DNA of 64,000 bases, from the NCBI RefSeq assembly GCF_003149145.1, contig NZ_QGDQ01000026.1, positions 1-64,000 of the forward strand, in the 5' to 3' direction. Source of the DNA: Quadrisphaera granulorum. GTDB lineage: Bacteria > Actinomycetota > Actinomycetes > Actinomycetales > Quadrisphaeraceae. Under the pieces are notes generated by a model. The model ran no database searches. It was not told the origin of the DNA and saw only the letters and a list, made by a program, of their open reading frames with translations. The position numbers were made by a program, and so were the translations under genes. Below, piece by piece: positions 42,596 through 50,045 of the stretch. Numbering within the stretch: position 1 is the first letter of the stretch; every line of letters begins with the position of its first letter.

Positions 42596-42982
42596 CCTTC
42601 GCCGGACCCCTCGGGTGATCTCCGTGAGACCCATCATCGGGGACCCGGTGCGCGAACCCGCGCCGAGTAGGGCATGATCCCGGCGCGACCGGGCATGCCT
42701 GCGGCATCCCCGGTGTTGCAGGGGGTCCGTCCATCGCGGGCGGAGAGCGGCCACCGACGAGAACGACCCGACCACCACGACTCACCGAGAACACGACAGC
42801 AGAACATCAACAGATCGTTCACAGCTTCTTCCCCGTCGTGTCACAGGCGGATCCAGGGCGAGTTCCAGTACATCTGGCGCTCCGCCGGGAGACGGGTGAC
42901 GTGACCACGGCCAGCCGGCTCCCACCGCGCCCCGGCCGGACCCCGACCAGCCCCACCACCAGCCAGATCCGGAGCAGCCACC
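42596..42982 (+). other. 387-bp non-coding leader region of the DUF4193 gene
   Basis: No protein-coding gene was recognised. A candidate -10 CATGAT (42673-42678) is followed by an 11-bp hairpin with one mismatch (42689-42699 with 42703-42713). That hairpin could be a terminator for the upstream gene or the 5' end of a long leader. The remaining ~270 nt are relatively A-rich around 42780-42830 and end directly before ATG 42983, which has only a weak GGAG at 42970-42973. Confidence 0.5.
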
Positions 42983-43282
42983 ATGGCGACCGACTACGAC
43001 GCACCACGCAAGACCGACGACGAGCTGTCTGAGGACTCCATCGAGGAGCTGAAGGCACGGCGCAACGAGCCCGGTGCCGCCTCCGTCGACGAGGACGAGA
43101 CCGAGGCCGCGGAGGGTTTCGAGCTGCCGGGCGCCGACCTCTCCGGCGAGGAGCTCTCGGTGCGGGTGCTCCCGCGCCAGGCTGACGAGTTCATGTGCTC
43201 GCAGTGCTTCCTCGTGCACCACCGCAGCCAGCTCGCCAGCGACAACGGCGGGCAGCTCGTCTGCACCGAGTGCGCCGCCTGA
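42983..43282 (+). CDS. DUF4193 zinc-ribbon protein
   Basis: This 99-residue protein matches DUF4193. It has an acidic N-terminal half (DDELSEDSIEELKARRNEP) and a C-terminal four-Cys site (FMCSQCFLVHHRSQL, VCTECAA) that should bind zinc. The M. tuberculosis counterpart is Rv2699c, in the same neighbourhood. The function is unknown, although the family is conserved across actinobacteria. The ATG is confident from the canonical MATDYDAPR start. It faces the convergent DUF3093 gene across 42 bp with only a 5-bp hairpin. Confidence 0.93.
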   Translation: MATDYDAPRKTDDELSEDSIEELKARRNEPGAASVDEDETEAAEGFELPGADLSGEELSVRVLPRQADEFMCSQCFLVHHRSQLASDNGGQLVCTECAA

Positions 43283-43324
43283 CGGCGGTCGCTCATCGGC
43301 GCTGACGCAGCGTCGATTCTCGGG

Positions 43325-43984
43325 TCAGTCCTCAGCGCCCCGGTCGGAGCCCAGCTCCTGCCGGGGCGCTGCGGCGTCCAGCGCCTCCCGGCTCCCCGGC
43401 CCCCACAGGGGCAGCCCGCCGCTGAACGGAACGTGCACCGCCACCGGGCCGCTGACCCCGTGACCCGCCAACGCCTCGACGAGCGCTTCGGGGTGGCGGC
43501 AGGAAAACAGCCACGCCGGGGTGGGGTCCTCCGGGTCACCCACGCCGACCAGCACCACCGGGTCGACCCAGCCGCGCAGGAGCAGGTGCGTGCGCGCGTC
43601 GAGCAGAGGACCCCGCAGCGCGGTGGCGCGTTCCCCGCGGGCCGACATGGCCCCCGTGAGGTGCTCGACCTCGATCCGCGCCGGCCCCACCCGCAGCACG
43701 CCGTCAGCATTCAGCGACACCACCGTGCTGGCCGAGACCAACCAGGCGACGACGACGGCGGCCAGCGCGACGCCACCCACGGCGGCCCAGAAGGGCCCAC
43801 CGATGTAGCCCGTCGCGGCGCCGAACGCCACCGCCAGCGGCACGAGGAGCCACGTGGCCGGCCCCGGCCACAGGCGCTCCCGGAACTCCGGTCCCGATCC
43901 CTGCGCTGATTCCCCGGCTGACTCCCCGGCTGGCTGGCCGGTCGTGCGGTGGCCGGCTGGCTGCGGCTGCTGCGGTTCGCCCAC
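43325..43984 (-). CDS. DUF3093 membrane protein
   Basis: This 219-residue protein starts at GTG 43984 with a Gly/Gln/Pro-rich lead. Two adjacent hydrophobic segments follow (ATWLLVPLAVAFGAATGYI, FWAAVGGVALAAVVVAWLV), then a beta-rich domain including VLRVGPARIEVEHLTGA and a tail with PTPAWLFSCRHPEALVEALA. This is the DUF3093 pattern, represented by Rv2698 beside dut in M. tuberculosis. The function is unknown. The -10-like GAGGCT (reverse complement of 43991-43996) ends 6 nt before the start, back to back with the dut promoter. Confidence 0.9.
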   Translation of the reverse strand: MGEPQQPQPAGHRTTGQPAGESAGESAQGSGPEFRERLWPGPATWLLVPLAVAFGAATGYIGGPFWAAVGGVALAAVVVAWLVSASTVVSLNADGVLRVGPARIEVEHLTGAMSARGERATALRGPLLDARTHLLLRGWVDPVVLVGVGDPEDPTPAWLFSCRHPEALVEALAGHGVSGPVAVHVPFSGGLPLWGPGSREALDAAAPRQELGSDRGAED

Positions 43985-44026
43985 CCCGCCAGCCTCGCAC
44001 GTCCGGCGTCCTCCTACGCTCGGCCC
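43985..44026. promoter_or_regulatory. Compact divergent leaderless promoters, DUF3093 gene and dut
   Basis: Only 42 bp separate the two start codons. GAGGCT (minus strand, 43991-43996) and TACGCT (plus strand, 44015-44020) each end 6 nt before their start. Each promoter's -35 would fall over or beyond the other's -10 and start codon, so the two promoters should interfere. Confidence 0.6.
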
Positions 44027-44590
44027 GTGACAGGCGTCCGAGCTGCAGAGGTCCTGGGCGACCCGTCGGCCGAGGAGCTGGTGGTGCCGCTGCAGCGGCT
44101 CACCGACGATCTCCCCGACCCGTCGTACGCCCATCCCGGTGACGCCGGCGCCGACCTGCGCTCGGCGGTCGACGCCGTCATCGCCCCCGGGGGCCGCGCC
44201 ACGCTGCCGACCGGTGTGGCGGTCGCCGTGCCTGACGGGTGGGCCGCCTTCGTGCACCCGCGCTCCGGTCTGGCCGCCCGCCACGGGGTCACCACGCTCA
44301 ACGGTCCGGGCACCGTCGACGCCGGCTACCGGGGCGAGGTGAAGGTCACCCTCGTCAACACCGACCCCGACGAGGCGTTCGAGATCCGTCGCGGTGACCG
44401 CATCGCCCAGCTGGTGCTGCAACGCGTCGCCCGGGTGCGTTTCGTGCCGGTGGAGGCTCTCGAGCCCTCGGTGCGCGGCGCGGGCGGGCACGGGTCGAGT
44501 GGCGGGTGGGGGGCCAGTGGCGAGCAGCCCGCGGCACCGTCGGTACCCAGGAAGCCCACCACGGACCAGGTAGAGAAGGAGGCGCGATGA
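44027..44590 (+). CDS. dut: dUTP diphosphatase
   Basis: This 187-residue trimeric dUTPase hydrolyses dUTP to dUMP, limiting uracil in DNA. The five motifs are visible: HPGDAGADLRSA, HPRSGLAARHG, NGPGTVDAGYRGE with the catalytic Asp and the uracil-contact Tyr, RRGDRIAQLVLQRV and the C-terminal RGAGGHGSSG arm. The last about 25 residues extend beyond the usual end. GTG 44027 follows TACGCT. The stop overlaps the DUF3710 gene. Confidence 0.96.
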   Translation: MTGVRAAEVLGDPSAEELVVPLQRLTDDLPDPSYAHPGDAGADLRSAVDAVIAPGGRATLPTGVAVAVPDGWAAFVHPRSGLAARHGVTTLNGPGTVDAGYRGEVKVTLVNTDPDEAFEIRRGDRIAQLVLQRVARVRFVPVEALEPSVRGAGGHGSSGGWGASGEQPAAPSVPRKPTTDQVEKEAR

Positions 44591-45327
44591 GCATCTTCCG
44601 CCGCCGCGCACGCGAGGACGAGGGCGCAGAGCCCACCGAGAACACGGAGTTCACCGAGTCCACCGAGGACACCTCCCGGGACGGCGAGCCGCCGACCGCT
44701 GGCGCCCTCGCGGGGGACCCGGCCCCCACGGGGCTGTCGTCACGGCCGTCCGGCCCCTTCGACGTCACCGAGGTCACCGACGAGCTGCCCCGCGTCGACC
44801 TCGGCGCCCTGCGCCTGCCCGGTGTTCCCGGCATGGAGCTGCGGCTCGAGGTCGAGGACGGCACCCGCCGTGTCGTCGCTGCGACGGTGGCGCTGGAGGG
44901 GTCCACCGCGCAGCTCCAGGCTTTCGCAGCGCCCCGCACCCAGGGGATCTGGGCCGAGGTCCGCGCCGAGATCGTCGAGTCGCTCGCCCGTTCCGGGGGC
45001 ATCTCCCAGGAGGTGCCGGGGCCCTACGGAACCGAGCTGCTGGCGCAGGTCCCCTCGCGGCTGCCCGACGGGCGCGTGGTGGCTTCCCCTGCGCGCTTCG
45101 TCGGCGTCGACGGTCCCCGGTGGTTCCTGCGCGCGGTGCTGTCCGGGCCCGCCGCTGTCGACTCCGAGGCCGCCGCACCCCTGGAGGCGCTGCTGCGCGG
45201 CGCCGTCGTCGTGCGCGGCTCCGAGGCCATGGCGCCCCGTGACCTCCTGCCGTTGCGGCTGCCGCAGTCCGGCCCGGCGCCGTCCCAGCCCGGCCAGCCC
45301 TCCGCCGCGCCGGGCGAGAGCACCTGA
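44587..45327 (+). CDS. DUF3710 protein
   Basis: This 246-residue actinobacterial protein begins MSIFRRRAREDEGAEPTE with an acidic, disordered lead of about 60 residues. The folded part includes LRLPGVPGMELRLEVE, VALEGSTAQLQAFAAPRTQG and WFLRAVLSGPAA, matching DUF3710 (Rv2696c in M. tuberculosis). The function is unknown. The ATG overlaps the dut stop, so the two are coupled. Confidence 0.9.
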   Translation: MSIFRRRAREDEGAEPTENTEFTESTEDTSRDGEPPTAGALAGDPAPTGLSSRPSGPFDVTEVTDELPRVDLGALRLPGVPGMELRLEVEDGTRRVVAATVALEGSTAQLQAFAAPRTQGIWAEVRAEIVESLARSGGISQEVPGPYGTELLAQVPSRLPDGRVVASPARFVGVDGPRWFLRAVLSGPAAVDSEAAAPLEALLRGAVVVRGSEAMAPRDLLPLRLPQSGPAPSQPGQPSAAPGEST

Positions 45328-45380
45328 GCTTGCCGGGCGACCCTCTCGTGGACCCGGTCACAGCACCCCTGCGGAGCGCC

Positions 45381-45386
45381 TAGTCT
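45381..45386 (+). promoter_or_regulatory. -10 element, leaderless promoter of the OB-fold gene
   Basis: TAGTCT ends 7 nt before ATG 45394 and there is no ribosome-binding site. Confidence 0.62.
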
Positions 45387-45393
45387 CGACGCC

Positions 45394-45786
45394 ATGGGCA
45401 CTGCGAAGTCCGCTCGCCACCCGCTGCTGCGCGCGCTGTCGCGCCTCACCGCGGGGAACGAGCAGCTGATCGCCGAGGACGCGCAGGAGCGGTCGGCCGC
45501 CATGGGCGGCACCCCCTGCGCATCCCTGTCGGGGCGGCGGCGCGCCAGCGTCTCCGGCACGCTGCGCACGGTGACGCTGCGGCCGCGAGCCGGTGTCCCG
45601 GCACTGGTGGCGGAGCTGTTCGACGGCACGGGCACTCTGACCGTCATCTGGCTGGGCCGGCGCGAGATCCCGGGCATCGTGCCCGGAGCCGCCGTCAGGG
45701 TGGAGGGCTTCGTCGGTTGCGACGACGGCCACAAGACCGTCTACAACCCCCGCTACGAGCTCGTTCCCACCCCTGCCGCCTCCTGA
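45394..45786 (+). CDS. OB-fold nucleic-acid-binding protein
   Basis: This 130-residue protein has the OB-fold beta pattern seen in actinobacterial proteins next to DUF3159 (Rv2694c-like): RASVSGTLRTVTLRPRAGVP, VAELFDGTGTLTVIWLGRRE and IPGIVPGAAVRVEGFVG. It may bind single-stranded nucleic acid, but there is no direct evidence. The TAGTCT upstream suggests a leaderless transcript also carrying the DUF3159 gene, which begins 4 nt after its stop. Confidence 0.87.
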   Translation: MGTAKSARHPLLRALSRLTAGNEQLIAEDAQERSAAMGGTPCASLSGRRRASVSGTLRTVTLRPRAGVPALVAELFDGTGTLTVIWLGRREIPGIVPGAAVRVEGFVGCDDGHKTVYNPRYELVPTPAAS

Positions 45787-45790
45787 TCCG

Positions 45791-46519
45791 GTGAGCATGC
45801 AGTCCGGCGTCGGGCGCGCCGCCACCGCCGAGCGGTTCTCCCTGGCCGACGCGGTCGGCGGTCCCCGCGGAGCCGCCGAGGCGGTCCTTCCGGGGCTCGT
45901 CTTCGTGATCGTCGTCACAGTGACCCGTTCCCTGCCCTGGGCCTGCGGACTCGCCCTGGGCGTGGCAGGCCTGGCGGCCCTGGCGCGGCTCGTCGCCCGC
46001 CAGCCGTTGCAGCAGGCACTGGCGGGAGCGGTCGGCGTGGGTGTCTGTGCCCTCACGGCGTGGCGCACCGGCGACGCCGTCGACTTCTACTCGTGGGGAC
46101 TCCTCCTCAACGCCGTGTACGCCGTCGTACTGGCGATCTCCACCCTGCCCCTGCCGAAGGTCGGCCCGCTGCCCGGGGGACCGCTGCCCGTGACGGGGCT
46201 GCTCGTCGCCGCGGCCCGTGGTGGCGGCGCAGGCAGCGCGCCCTGGCGTCACGACCCCGCCCAGATGCGCCTGCACCGGCGCCTCACCTGGATGTGGGTG
46301 GGACTGTTCGCGCTGCGCCTGGCGGTGCAGACCCCGCTGTACGTCGCGGGAGCCGTGACGGCGTTGGGCGTCGCACGACTGGTGATGGGCCTGCCGCTGT
46401 TCGCGGCCGCCGCGTGGGTGACGTGGCTAGCCCTGCGCCGTGTCGACGGTGGCGTCAGCCCAGCAGCTGGTCCGGCGGCCCCGGCCGAGCGGACGCCGGA
46501 GGCGCCAGCAGGTCCTTGA
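45791..46519 (+). CDS. DUF3159 membrane protein
   Basis: This 242-residue protein has about six hydrophobic segments and the DUF3159 marks: FSLADAVGGPRGAAEAVLPG at the start and a later MWVGLFALRLAVQTPLYVAG. It corresponds to Rv2693c in the same gene order. The role is unknown. The start may be GTG 45791 or ATG 45797. Its last 65 bp overlap the 3' end of the convergent TrkA gene, so the final 20 residues and the TrkA tail are encoded antisense to each other. Confidence 0.88.
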   Translation: MSMQSGVGRAATAERFSLADAVGGPRGAAEAVLPGLVFVIVVTVTRSLPWACGLALGVAGLAALARLVARQPLQQALAGAVGVGVCALTAWRTGDAVDFYSWGLLLNAVYAVVLAISTLPLPKVGPLPGGPLPVTGLLVAAARGGGAGSAPWRHDPAQMRLHRRLTWMWVGLFALRLAVQTPLYVAGAVTALGVARLVMGLPLFAAAAWVTWLALRRVDGGVSPAAGPAAPAERTPEAPAGP

Positions 46520-47153
46520 GGGCCTCCTCGCTGTCCTGCACCGTGAGCAGGAGCAGCTGGTCGCGGCCCTCCAGGGCGTCGTCAGGGGACGGCGCGATGG
46601 GACGCCCCTCGCGGATGATCCCCACGAGCACCGTGTCCAGCGGCCACGCGACGTCGCCGACGCGGGTACCCGACAGCGGAGAGGACGCGGGCAGCGTCAG
46701 CTCGACCATGGCCGCGCCGCCCTGCTGGAACGTGAACATGCGCACGAGGTCGCCGATGGAGACGGCCTCCTCGACGAGCGCCGTCATGAGCCGCGGGGTG
46801 GAGACGGCGACGTCGACCCCCCACGCCTCGTCGAACATCCACTCGTTCTTCGGGTTGTTGACCCGCGCCACCGTGCGCGGCACGCCGTACTCGGTCTTGG
46901 CGAGCAGGCTGGTCACGAGGTTGGCCTTGTCGTCGGCGGTGGCCGCGACGACGACGTCGGCGGTGTCCAGCGCCGCCTCGGACAGGCTGGAGGTCTCGCA
47001 GGAGTCGGCCAGCAGCCAGTCGGCCTGGGGCACCGACTGCATCTTCATCGCGCGGGGGTCCCTGTCGATGAGGAGCACCTGGTGGCCGTTGCCCAGCAGC
47101 TCGCGCGCGATCGAGCGCCCCACGTTGCCCGCTCCCGCGATCACGACCCGCAC
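46455..47153 (-). CDS. trkA: TrkA-family potassium uptake protein (CeoC-like)
   Basis: This 232-residue RCK protein has an N-terminal NAD-binding Rossmann fold (VVIAGAGNVGRSIARELL, then LIDRDP) and a C-terminal TrkA-C domain (LPASSPLSGTRVGDV...). Such proteins gate potassium channels and transporters in response to nucleotides. GTG 47153 is preceded by a strong AAGGAGG. A second TrkA gene lies 77 nt upstream on the same strand, matching the M. tuberculosis ceoB-ceoC pair. The 3' end overlaps the DUF3159 gene. Confidence 0.93.
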   Translation of the reverse strand: MRVVIAGAGNVGRSIARELLGNGHQVLLIDRDPRAMKMQSVPQADWLLADSCETSSLSEAALDTADVVVAATADDKANLVTSLLAKTEYGVPRTVARVNNPKNEWMFDEAWGVDVAVSTPRLMTALVEEAVSIGDLVRMFTFQQGGAAMVELTLPASSPLSGTRVGDVAWPLDTVLVGIIREGRPIAPSPDDALEGRDQLLLLTVQDSEEALKDLLAPPASARPGPPDQLLG

Positions 47154-47200
47154 GACGCCTCCTTGGTTGGGTTCCCCACCGGTCGGTCCTCGACCCAGTG

Positions 47201-47240
47201 ACTCAGTGGCTCAGTCTTCGACTCAGTGGCTCAGTCTTCG
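47201..47240 (+). repeat. 20-bp perfect tandem duplication at a trkA stop codon
   Basis: ACTCAGTGGCTCAGTCTTCG occurs twice in direct succession (47201-47220, 47221-47240). The right copy contains the stop codon of the upstream TrkA gene, so the duplication lies at its 3' end. Confidence 0.95.
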
Positions 47241-47893
47241 ACCGGGGGCGCCAGCGACAGCGCCCGATCGACGCCGTCCAGCTCGTCTCCGCGGACGAGC
47301 ACGTGCAGCTGGTCTCCGTCTTGGTAGACCGTGTCAGGTTTCGGCAGCAAGGCCCGGCCCAGCCGGACCACGTACGCCACCCGTGCCCCGACCCGCGCCT
47401 CGAGAGTGGTGAGCCGCGTGCCCACCCACGCCGGGTGCACCTCCACCTGGACGAGCGACAACGCGCCGGTGGCGTCGGTGAACTCGCTGGCCGCGCCCTG
47501 CGGGAGGATCCGCCGCAGCACCTGGTCGGCAGCCCACGGCACGGTGGCCACGGTGGGGATGCCGAGCCGCTCGTAGACCTCCGCGCGGCCCGGGTCGTAG
47601 ATGCGCGCGACGACGTTGGCCACGCCGAACGTCTCACGGGCCACCCGCGCGGCGAGGATGTTGGAGTTGTCACCGCTGCTGACGGCGGCAAAGGCGTCCG
47701 CTGACTCGATGCCCGCCTCGATGAGGGTGTCGCGGTCGAAGCCGATGCCGGTCACCCGGTCACCGTCGAACGCACCCAGGCGCCGGAAGGCGTCGGGGTT
47801 CTGGTCGACCACCGTCACCTGGTGCCCGAGGCCCTCCAGGCGAAGGGCCAGCGCCGAGCCGACCCGGCCGCACCCCATGATGACCACCCGCAC
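47231..47893 (-). CDS. TrkA-family potassium uptake protein (CeoB-like)
   Basis: This 220-residue RCK protein begins with VVIMGCGRVGSALALRLEGL and TVVDQNPDAFRRLG, a Rossmann fold binding NAD(H). The SGDNSNILAARVARE block follows and the TrkA-C domain comes last (HPAWVGTRLTTLEARVG). GTG 47893 lies 7 nt after TAGGTT (reverse complement of 47901-47906). It is divergent from a KimA-like transporter gene 79 bp away. This suggests a combined potassium homeostasis locus of two regulators plus a transporter. Confidence 0.93.
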   Translation of the reverse strand: MRVVIMGCGRVGSALALRLEGLGHQVTVVDQNPDAFRRLGAFDGDRVTGIGFDRDTLIEAGIESADAFAAVSSGDNSNILAARVARETFGVANVVARIYDPGRAEVYERLGIPTVATVPWAADQVLRRILPQGAASEFTDATGALSLVQVEVHPAWVGTRLTTLEARVGARVAYVVRLGRALLPKPDTVYQDGDQLHVLVRGDELDGVDRALSLAPPVED

Positions 47894-47900
47894 GGCTGCG

Positions 47901-47906
47901 AACCTA
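47901..47906 (-). promoter_or_regulatory. -10 element, leaderless promoter of the upstream TrkA gene
   Basis: TAGGTT on the minus strand ends 7 nt before GTG 47893. Confidence 0.58.
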
Positions 47907-47958
47907 CAGCGCACAGCGGGCCGGTGGCTGCTCGGCCTCCGCAGGGCTCCGTCCGGCC

Positions 47959-47964
47959 TACCAT
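47959..47964 (+). promoter_or_regulatory. -10 element, leaderless promoter of the KimA-like gene
   Basis: TACCAT ends 8 nt before GTG 47973; no ribosome-binding site is seen. Confidence 0.55.
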
Positions 47965-47972
47965 CGTCGCTC

Positions 47973-50045
47973 GTGCCCATCACGGACGCCGTCAAGCGGC
48001 TGCTCGTCGGTCGCCCGGTGCGCAGCGACAAGCTGAGCGAGACGCTGCTGCCCAAGCGCATCGCGCTACCGGTGTTCGCCTCCGACGCCCTGAGCTCGGT
48101 CGCCTACGCCCCCGACGAGATCCTCCTCACCCTGGCCATCGCCGGGACGGGGGCGTACCTGCTCTCCCCGTGGATCGCGCTCGCCGTGGTCATCGTGCTC
48201 GTCGTCGTGGTGTCGTCCTACCGGCAGAACGTGCACGCCTACCCCTCCGGCGGTGGCGACTACGAGGTGGTGACCACCAACCTCGGCCGCACCGGCGGGG
48301 TCACCGTGGGCGCGGCCCTGCTGTGCGACTACACGCTGACGGTGGCCGTCTCGGTCTCCGCGGGCGCCCAGTACGCCGCGGCGGCGCTGCCGTTCCTCAA
48401 CGGCCACGAGGTGCTCCTCGCCGTCGCCGTCGTCGTCGTCCTCACGACGCTGAACCTGCGCGGCGTCCGGGAGTCCGGCACCGCCTTCGCCATCCCCACG
48501 TACGTGTTCATGGGCGCCATCGGTGCCATGGCGCTCGTTGGCGGCACGCGCTACGTGATGGGAGACCTGCCGCCTGCGGAGAGCGCGGGGCTGGGGCTCA
48601 TCGCCGAGCCCGGTTACGAGGCCGGCCTGACCGGACTGGGCGGGGCGCTGCTGCTGGCCCGGGCGTTCTCCTCCGGCTGCGCAGCGCTGACCGGTGTGGA
48701 GGCCATCAGCAACGGCGTGCCGGCGTTCCGCAAGCCCAAGAGCAAGAACGCCGCGACGACGCTGGCGCTGCTGGGCGGCATCAGCATCGTCATGCTGTTC
48801 AGCATCATCCTGCTGGCCCGCGCCACGGGCGTGCAGTTCGCCGAGGACCCGGCCATCCAGCTCATCCGCGACGGGCAGCCCGTGGGCGACTCCTACGTGC
48901 AGGACCCGGTGATCGGCCAGATCGCCCAGTCGGTGTTCTCCGGGTTCACGCCGGCGTTCTACCTCGTGACCATCGCCACCGGCGTGATCCTCGTGCTGGC
49001 CGCCAACACCGCCTTCAACGGCTTCCCCGTGCTGGCCTCGATCCTGGCGCGCGACGGCTTCCTGCCGCGGCAGATGAACACCCGCGGTGACCGGCTGGCG
49101 TTCAGCAACGGGATCCTCGCCCTGGCCGGCGTGGCGATCGTGCTCATCGTCGCCTTCGACGCGCAGGTCACCAAGCTCATCCAGCTCTACGTGGTGGGCG
49201 TGTTCATCTCCTTCACCATGAGCCAGACCGGCATGGTCAGGCACTGGACCCGGCTGCTTGCCACCGAGAGCGACCCGCGCGAGCGGGCCCGCATGGTGCG
49301 TTCACGCATCATCAATGCCGTCGGCGTGGCCATGACCGGTTCGGTGCTGGTCATCGTGCTCATCACCAAGTTCACCCGCGGGGCGTGGATCACGCTGCTG
49401 GGCATGGCGGTGCTCTTCATCCTCATGGGCGCCATCCGCAAGCACTACGACCGCGTCGCCCGGGAGCTGGCCATCGACGAGTCCGCCGCGGCCAAGGTGC
49501 TGCCCTCCCGGGTGCACGCCATCGTGCTGGTGTCCAAGCTGCACCGGCCCACGCTGAGGGCCCTCGCCTACGCCCGGGTGTCGCGGCCGTCGGTGCTGGA
49601 GGCGCTGACCGTCGACGTCGAGCCCGAGGAGACCGCGGCGCTGCAGCGCCGCTGGGACCAGCTCGACCTGCCGGTACCGCTCACGGCCATCGCCTCGCCC
49701 TACCGCGAGATCACCCGCCCGATCGTCCAGTACGTGCGAGACCTGCGGCGCGCCTCGCCCCGCGACCTCGTGGTCGTCTACATCCCCGAGTACGTCGTGG
49801 GCCACTGGTGGGAGCAGGTGCTGCACAACCAGACCGCGCTGCGGCTCAAGGGGCGGCTGCTGTTCACCCCCGGTGTGGTGGTGGCCAGCGTGCCGTTCCA
49901 GCTGAGCTCGTCCGCAGGCGCGGAGGACCGCTGGCGCGGCCCGGCCGCCGGGTCGGTCCGCCAGGGGGCGGTGGCCGGCCGGACGACGAGGTCGTCGTCG
50001 TCCTCCTCCTCGACCTTCGCCGCCCAGGAAGGGGAGAAGCGATGA
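47973..50045 (+). CDS. KimA-like APC-superfamily transporter
   Basis: This 690-residue protein has 12 membrane helices, then a soluble C-terminal region of about 200 residues with a UspA-like pattern (HAIVLVSKLHRPTLRALAYA and VVVYIPEYVVGHWW). The first helix region reads FASDALSSVAYAPDEILLTL, which resembles the KimA potassium importer of Bacillus (YdaO). Divergent trkA genes support potassium transport rather than amino-acid transport. In M. tuberculosis the equivalent is the membrane protein Rv2690c. The substrate is inferred, not shown. The stop overlaps the rRNA methyltransferase gene by 4 nt. Confidence 0.88.
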   Translation: MPITDAVKRLLVGRPVRSDKLSETLLPKRIALPVFASDALSSVAYAPDEILLTLAIAGTGAYLLSPWIALAVVIVLVVVVSSYRQNVHAYPSGGGDYEVVTTNLGRTGGVTVGAALLCDYTLTVAVSVSAGAQYAAAALPFLNGHEVLLAVAVVVVLTTLNLRGVRESGTAFAIPTYVFMGAIGAMALVGGTRYVMGDLPPAESAGLGLIAEPGYEAGLTGLGGALLLARAFSSGCAALTGVEAISNGVPAFRKPKSKNAATTLALLGGISIVMLFSIILLARATGVQFAEDPAIQLIRDGQPVGDSYVQDPVIGQIAQSVFSGFTPAFYLVTIATGVILVLAANTAFNGFPVLASILARDGFLPRQMNTRGDRLAFSNGILALAGVAIVLIVAFDAQVTKLIQLYVVGVFISFTMSQTGMVRHWTRLLATESDPRERARMVRSRIINAVGVAMTGSVLVIVLITKFTRGAWITLLGMAVLFILMGAIRKHYDRVARELAIDESAAAKVLPSRVHAIVLVSKLHRPTLRALAYARVSRPSVLEALTVDVEPEETAALQRRWDQLDLPVPLTAIASPYREITRPIVQYVRDLRRASPRDLVVVYIPEYVVGHWWEQVLHNQTALRLKGRLLFTPGVVVASVPFQLSSSAGAEDRWRGPAAGSVRQGAVAGRTTRSSSSSSSTFAAQEGEKR

